From positions 1 to 64,000 of the forward strand of contig JAJQIK010000093.1 of NCBI GenBank assembly GCA_021199255.1: a DNA stretch of 64,000 nt. The letters are read 5' to 3'. The notes beneath the pieces are model-generated. The model ran no database searches. It worked only from the letters and a program-made list of their open reading frames with translations, and had not been told where the DNA came from. Of this stretch, positions 60,975-64,000 are shown in pieces. Origin of the DNA: Clostridiales bacterium. GTDB lineage: Bacteria; Bacillota; Clostridia; Lachnospirales; Lachnospiraceae. Position 1 is the first letter of the stretch. Each line of letters opens with the position of its first letter. The translations under genes were made by a program, and so were the position numbers.

Positions 60975-61442
60975 TTAGTTGCCCTTCATGGAATCTTCAA
61001 AAGCGCTGTTCGTCCCAGTACTATCCGAAGAGCCATAATCGAACGATACATTTCCTGTGCCTGCCACGTTCACTGTAATGGTATATTCAATCCAGTTGGT
61101 TCTGCTGCTGCATTTGATATCGCCAACGGTAAGCCCTGCGTCTGTCAGCGCCGTTGTGATTGCAGAAGTACCGCCACTCACACTACCACCTGATGACCCT
61201 ATTTTGATAACTGCTCCATCGTCAGCAGTCGTAATCGGATCTGATGCCTCCGGGTCAGCCGCATAGATCTGGATTGCCGTTACGATCTCTGTAGCGTTCT
61301 GCATATCCGTTGAATTTCTGGATCTCTCCACATATCTCAGATACTGGGGAGCCAGCACAACGATCAGGATCGCCATAATAGCGATAACGATGATCAACTC
61401 AACAAGGGAAAAACCTTTGTTATTCATTTTTCTTTCTTTCAT
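60975..61442 (-). CDS. pilA: Major type IV pilin PilA
   Basis: Main pilin of 155 aa. Leader MKERKMNNKG, cleavage G/FSLVELIIVIAIMAILIVVLAPQYLRYV, with glutamate at +5. A compact C-terminal domain (about 45-155) is Ser/Gly/Thr-rich with one Cys (IKCSSRTNWIEYTITV). I chose ATG at 61442 with GGAG eleven bases upstream; an internal ATG at 61427 gives a four-residue leader. Two hairpins in the leader may raise its share of the transcript. Size fits an abundant pilin. Confidence 0.9.
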   Translation of the reverse strand: MKERKMNNKGFSLVELIIVIAIMAILIVVLAPQYLRYVERSRNSTDMQNATEIVTAIQIYAADPEASDPITTADDGAVIKIGSSGGSVSGGTSAITTALTDAGLTVGDIKCSSRTNWIEYTITVNVAGTGNVSFDYGSSDSTGTNSAFEDSMKGN

Positions 61443-61482
61443 TTCTTCTTTCTCTCCTTTTCCTCTTATTCCATTACCACCC

Positions 61483-61544
61483 GAATCCGTTTCCCGGATT
61501 CATGGTTCTATCTTAAGCATGGCTGTTCCCTACCGACAGCCATG
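61483..61544 (-). other. Two hairpins in the pilC-pilA spacer
   Basis: Perfect stems CATGGCTGT/ACAGCCATG (61518-61526 with 61536-61544, 9 bp) and GAATCCG/CGGATTC (61483-61489 with 61495-61501, 7 bp) lie back to back between pilC and pilA. No T run follows. They could stabilise the pilA end of the mRNA after processing. Confidence 0.6.
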
Positions 61545-61551
61545 TTTCAGA

Positions 61552-62766
61552 TCAAAGATTATCCAACGCCGAGTACATCGATACCATAGGCGCCATACAC
61601 GCGCCGATCAGCACGCCCACCACGCCGGCCAGCACGATGATAATCATCGGCTCCATAGCGGCCATCAGGGACTGCACCGCCATCTCTACCTCTTCCTCAT
61701 AATAGTCCGCCAGCTTATTCAGCATTTCCTCCGTGGAACCGACTTCCTCGCCAATGTGGATCATATGGTATACCATAGGCGGGAACAGCCCGCTGGTCTG
61801 TAAAGGCTGGGATAAGGGCACGCCGATCATGATCTGGGACACCGCTTCCTTCAACGCTTCCTTATACCATATATTCGTCATAGTATCCGCTACGATATCC
61901 ACAGCTTCCACCAGGGGCACGCCTGCCGCCAGCAGCGTGCTTAAGGTACGGGCCATCTGAGAGGACGCGGACTTGACCACCAGATTCTTGATCGCCGGGA
62001 TCTTCAGCTGCAGCCTGCCTAATACATGCTTACCGCTGTAGGTCTTCGCCCATACCTGCAGAGCGTATACGACGGCAATCAGCGCCGGTATGATAATATA
62101 CCAGAAGCCCTGAATAAAATTACTCATATGTACGACCATCATCGTAATCCACGGCAGTTCGGTTCCCAGCTCTTCGAACATATCCATATAACGGGGAATG
62201 ACAAATACCAACATCACAATCACGACTGCAATTGCCACCAGGGCAACCACAACCGGATAAATCATCGCTTTCCTGACCAGCGCCTGCGTCTTGGCGGATT
62301 TCTCAAACTGAATCGCCATACGCTCCATCGCGGTATCCAGACTGCCGGAGGCTTCCCCCGCCCGCGCCATCTGTATCAGCAGCTCCGGAAACACCTTGGG
62401 ATGCCGGGACAGGGAATCCGCGAAGCTTTCGCCCTTCTCCACGTCCGCCCGAACCGCCTGTATGGCTTTTTGCAGCTTTACATTCTCCGTCTGCTCCGCC
62501 AGCATGGTCAGCGTCTCGATAATGGTAACGCCGGCTCTGGTAATACTGGCAAACTGCCGACAGAACACCGCCATATCACGGGTTGTAGGTTTGCCGCCAA
62601 AATCAATATTAATATCTCTCGTCAGGGCATTCTGTTCCGTGACTTCCAGCACAATCAAGCCCTGGTTCTTCAGTTCCCTGACGACTGCTTCTTTATTGTC
62701 CGCATCTTTACTGCCTTTTAGTTCCTTACCGCTCTTATCGATTGCGACATATCCCCAAGTCGCCAT
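61552..62766 (-). CDS. pilC: Type IV pilus inner-membrane platform protein PilC
   Basis: Platform protein of 404 aa that transmits PilB motion to pilin. Two tandem T2SSF domains (about 65-190 and 270-395) are each followed by membrane helices (VVALVAIAVVIVMLVFVIPRYM; PMIIIVLAGVVGVLIGACMAP). Family motifs MAVFCRQFASITRAGV and RTLSTLLAAGVPLVEAVDI are present. ATG at 62766 has AGAGGAG upstream; an in-frame opening to 62808 lacks PilC character. Its own promoter lies upstream. Confidence 0.94.
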   Translation of the reverse strand: MATWGYVAIDKSGKELKGSKDADNKEAVVRELKNQGLIVLEVTEQNALTRDINIDFGGKPTTRDMAVFCRQFASITRAGVTIIETLTMLAEQTENVKLQKAIQAVRADVEKGESFADSLSRHPKVFPELLIQMARAGEASGSLDTAMERMAIQFEKSAKTQALVRKAMIYPVVVALVAIAVVIVMLVFVIPRYMDMFEELGTELPWITMMVVHMSNFIQGFWYIIIPALIAVVYALQVWAKTYSGKHVLGRLQLKIPAIKNLVVKSASSQMARTLSTLLAAGVPLVEAVDIVADTMTNIWYKEALKEAVSQIMIGVPLSQPLQTSGLFPPMVYHMIHIGEEVGSTEEMLNKLADYYEEEVEMAVQSLMAAMEPMIIIVLAGVVGVLIGACMAPMVSMYSALDNL

Positions 62767-62844
62767 ATCTTCTCCTCTACACCAATTGGTTCTGGTACAT
62801 ATTGCCAAGAGTTTACAGTTTTCCGATGTTACTTTTATCTGATT

Positions 62845-62873
62845 ATTATGCCATAAGCAGACCGTTTTTTCAA
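62845..62873 (-). promoter_or_regulatory. Promoter upstream of pilC
   Basis: On the minus strand TTGAAA (62873-62868) and CATAAT (62850-62845) are separated by 17 bases, with a TG one base before the -10 (extended -10). It lies 79 bases before pilC and lets pilC-pilA and later genes be transcribed apart from pilB. Confidence 0.7.
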
Positions 62874-62943
62874 TAGATTGAGGTAATTTTATCAGGGACG
62901 AAACAGGCGCAGAATATCGTTATGCGCGTATTGCCGCCCGCAG

Positions 62944-64000
62944 CTAAATATCAAAGGAAACCCGCATCATCTCAGGCACGGAGGTGATGCCCTGCAATAC
63001 GTATCTGGTGGCGCTCATACGCAGGGTATGCATTCCTTCTTCCAGCGCTTTTTCCTTGATGTCCTCCGCGGAACCGTTTCTGCTGATGATGGTCTTCAGG
63101 GGCTGGGTCACCTCCATGATTTCGTACACACCGATCCGTCCCCGGAACCCTGTACCGTCACATTTGGGACAGCCGCAGGGCTCATAGATTGTCACATCTG
63201 CGTCCGGCTCCAGCATCAGCATTTCCAATTCGTCCGCATTGGCTTTCTTCGCCTTCTTACACTCCGGGCACAACCGGCGCACCAGACGCTGGGCAATGAC
63301 GCCGATGGTTGAATCCGCAATCAGATAGGGTTCGATTCCCATATCCGCCAGACGGGTAATGGTGCTGGCCGCGGAATTGGTATGCAGGGTAGACACCACC
63401 AGATGTCCGGTAATAGACGCCTGCACCGCAATGGAGGCGGTTTCCTGATCACGAATCTCACCGATCATGATAATATCCGGGTCCTGGCGCAGAATCGAAC
63501 GAAGGGCGGAGGCAAAGGTCAGATTCGCCTTATTGTTGACCTGCACCTGATTGACGCCGTCAATGTTTGCCTCTACCGGGTCTTCTACGGTGATAATATT
63601 AACCGCTTCCTGGTTCAGTTCGCTCAAGGCCGTATAAAGAGTCGTGGATTTTCCGCTTCCGGTGGGGCCTGTAACCAGCAAAATACCGTGGGGATTCTGT
63701 AGAATATGATCGAATTTCTTCAATTCTTCGGGGCTTAAGCCAAGCTGGCTCTTTTCTCTGGTCAAGGCGTTCTTGGAAGTAAGACGCATAACGATTTTCT
63801 CCCCGTATACCGTAGGGAGGATCGACACACGGATATCAAATTCCCTTCTGTCTACGATCTGCGTAATACGCCCGTCCTGCGGTTTCCTTTTCTCTGAAAT
63901 ATCCATGCCGCCGATAATTTTAATACGCGCCACGATCGCTGGAAGCAGCCTGATGTTGTAGGTGGCTTTCTCATAGAGCGCGCCGTCGATACGATAACGG
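62944..64000 (-). CDS. pilB: Type IV pilus assembly ATPase PilB (partial)
   Basis: Extension ATPase; 351 residues are visible and the N-terminus lies beyond the window end. Walker A VTGPTGSGKST, the Asp box, Walker B (DPDIIMIGEIRDQET) and the His box (GHLVVSTLHTN) are intact. The tetracysteine zinc site (CPEC...CGCPKC) is also present. The frame is open to the last full codon at 63999 (reading RYRIDGALYEKATYN), so 63933 is not a start. It powers pilin polymerisation through PilC. Confidence 0.95.
   Translation of the reverse strand, partial: RYRIDGALYEKATYNIRLLPAIVARIKIIGGMDISEKRKPQDGRITQIVDRREFDIRVSILPTVYGEKIVMRLTSKNALTREKSQLGLSPEELKKFDHILQNPHGILLVTGPTGSGKSTTLYTALSELNQEAVNIITVEDPVEANIDGVNQVQVNNKANLTFASALRSILRQDPDIIMIGEIRDQETASIAVQASITGHLVVSTLHTNSAASTITRLADMGIEPYLIADSTIGVIAQRLVRRLCPECKKAKKANADELEMLMLEPDADVTIYEPCGCPKCDGTGFRGRIGVYEIMEVTQPLKTIISRNGSAEDIKEKALEEGMHTLRMSATRYVLQGITSVPEMMRVSFDI

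Overview
The window looks like the chromosome of a motile, type IV-piliated member of the Clostridia, most likely Lachnospiraceae. The evidence is a mid-GC genome with Firmicutes-type genes (CodY, FliY with CheC-like domains, CheC/CheD, FapA, a DUF6115 protein, a DUF5057 giant protein), strong AGGAGG-type ribosome binding sites and sigma-A-like promoters. No rRNA, tRNA or CRISPR array was recognised, and the genus cannot be fixed from this sequence.

Region 1 (1-2275) is AT-rich and foreign-looking. It holds the end of a mobile element, probably a prophage: a tyrosine recombinase with a complete catalytic set, a tail-associated protein with a DUF4376-like domain, and a non-coding stretch with a terminator and clustered short repeats resembling integrase arm sites. 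The element abuts the 3' end of tsf.

Region 2 (2276-4140) holds tsf and rpsB on the minus strand. They are preceded by a structured leader and a promoter whose -35 lies inside the terminator of the upstream gene.

Region 3 (4198-40678, minus strand) is one long flagellar/chemotaxis cluster. Transcription runs from flgB at the right end: flgB-flgC-fliE-fliF-fliG-fliH-fliI-fliJ-motE-like-fliK-flgD-TIGR02530-flgE, a terminator, then a fresh promoter for flbD-motA-motB-fliL-fliM-fliY-cheY-fliO-fliP-fliQ-fliR-flhB-flhA-flhF-flhG. A 188-bp inverted-repeat element follows, then a PilZ protein, cheB-cheA-cheW-cheC-cheD, a small membrane protein, the sigma-28 gene fliA, fapA and three less known genes. 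It encodes the basal body, rod, hook, export gate, C-ring, stator and most of the chemotaxis core. Flagellin, filament cap, hook-filament junction proteins, receptors and CheR are not in the window.

Region 4 (40679-44103) holds codY and topA, each with its own promoter. The order topA-codY-flgB...sigma-28...rpsB-tsf matches the Bacillus subtilis layout. The flgB promoter carries a 12-bp dyad around its -35 and a weak CodY-like box.

Region 5 (44146-64000, minus strand) is a type IV pilus operon: pilB (cut by the window end), pilC, pilA, prepilin peptidase, a fused PilM-PilN, PilO, four minor or giant prepilin-like proteins (489, 875, 172 and 1065 aa) and a 1695-aa DUF5057 surface protein, closed by a strong terminator. 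The 1065-aa pseudopilin ends in three copies of a roughly 110-residue domain. The likely novelty of the window is this set of oversized pseudopilins and adhesin-like proteins forming a candidate pilus-tip complex.
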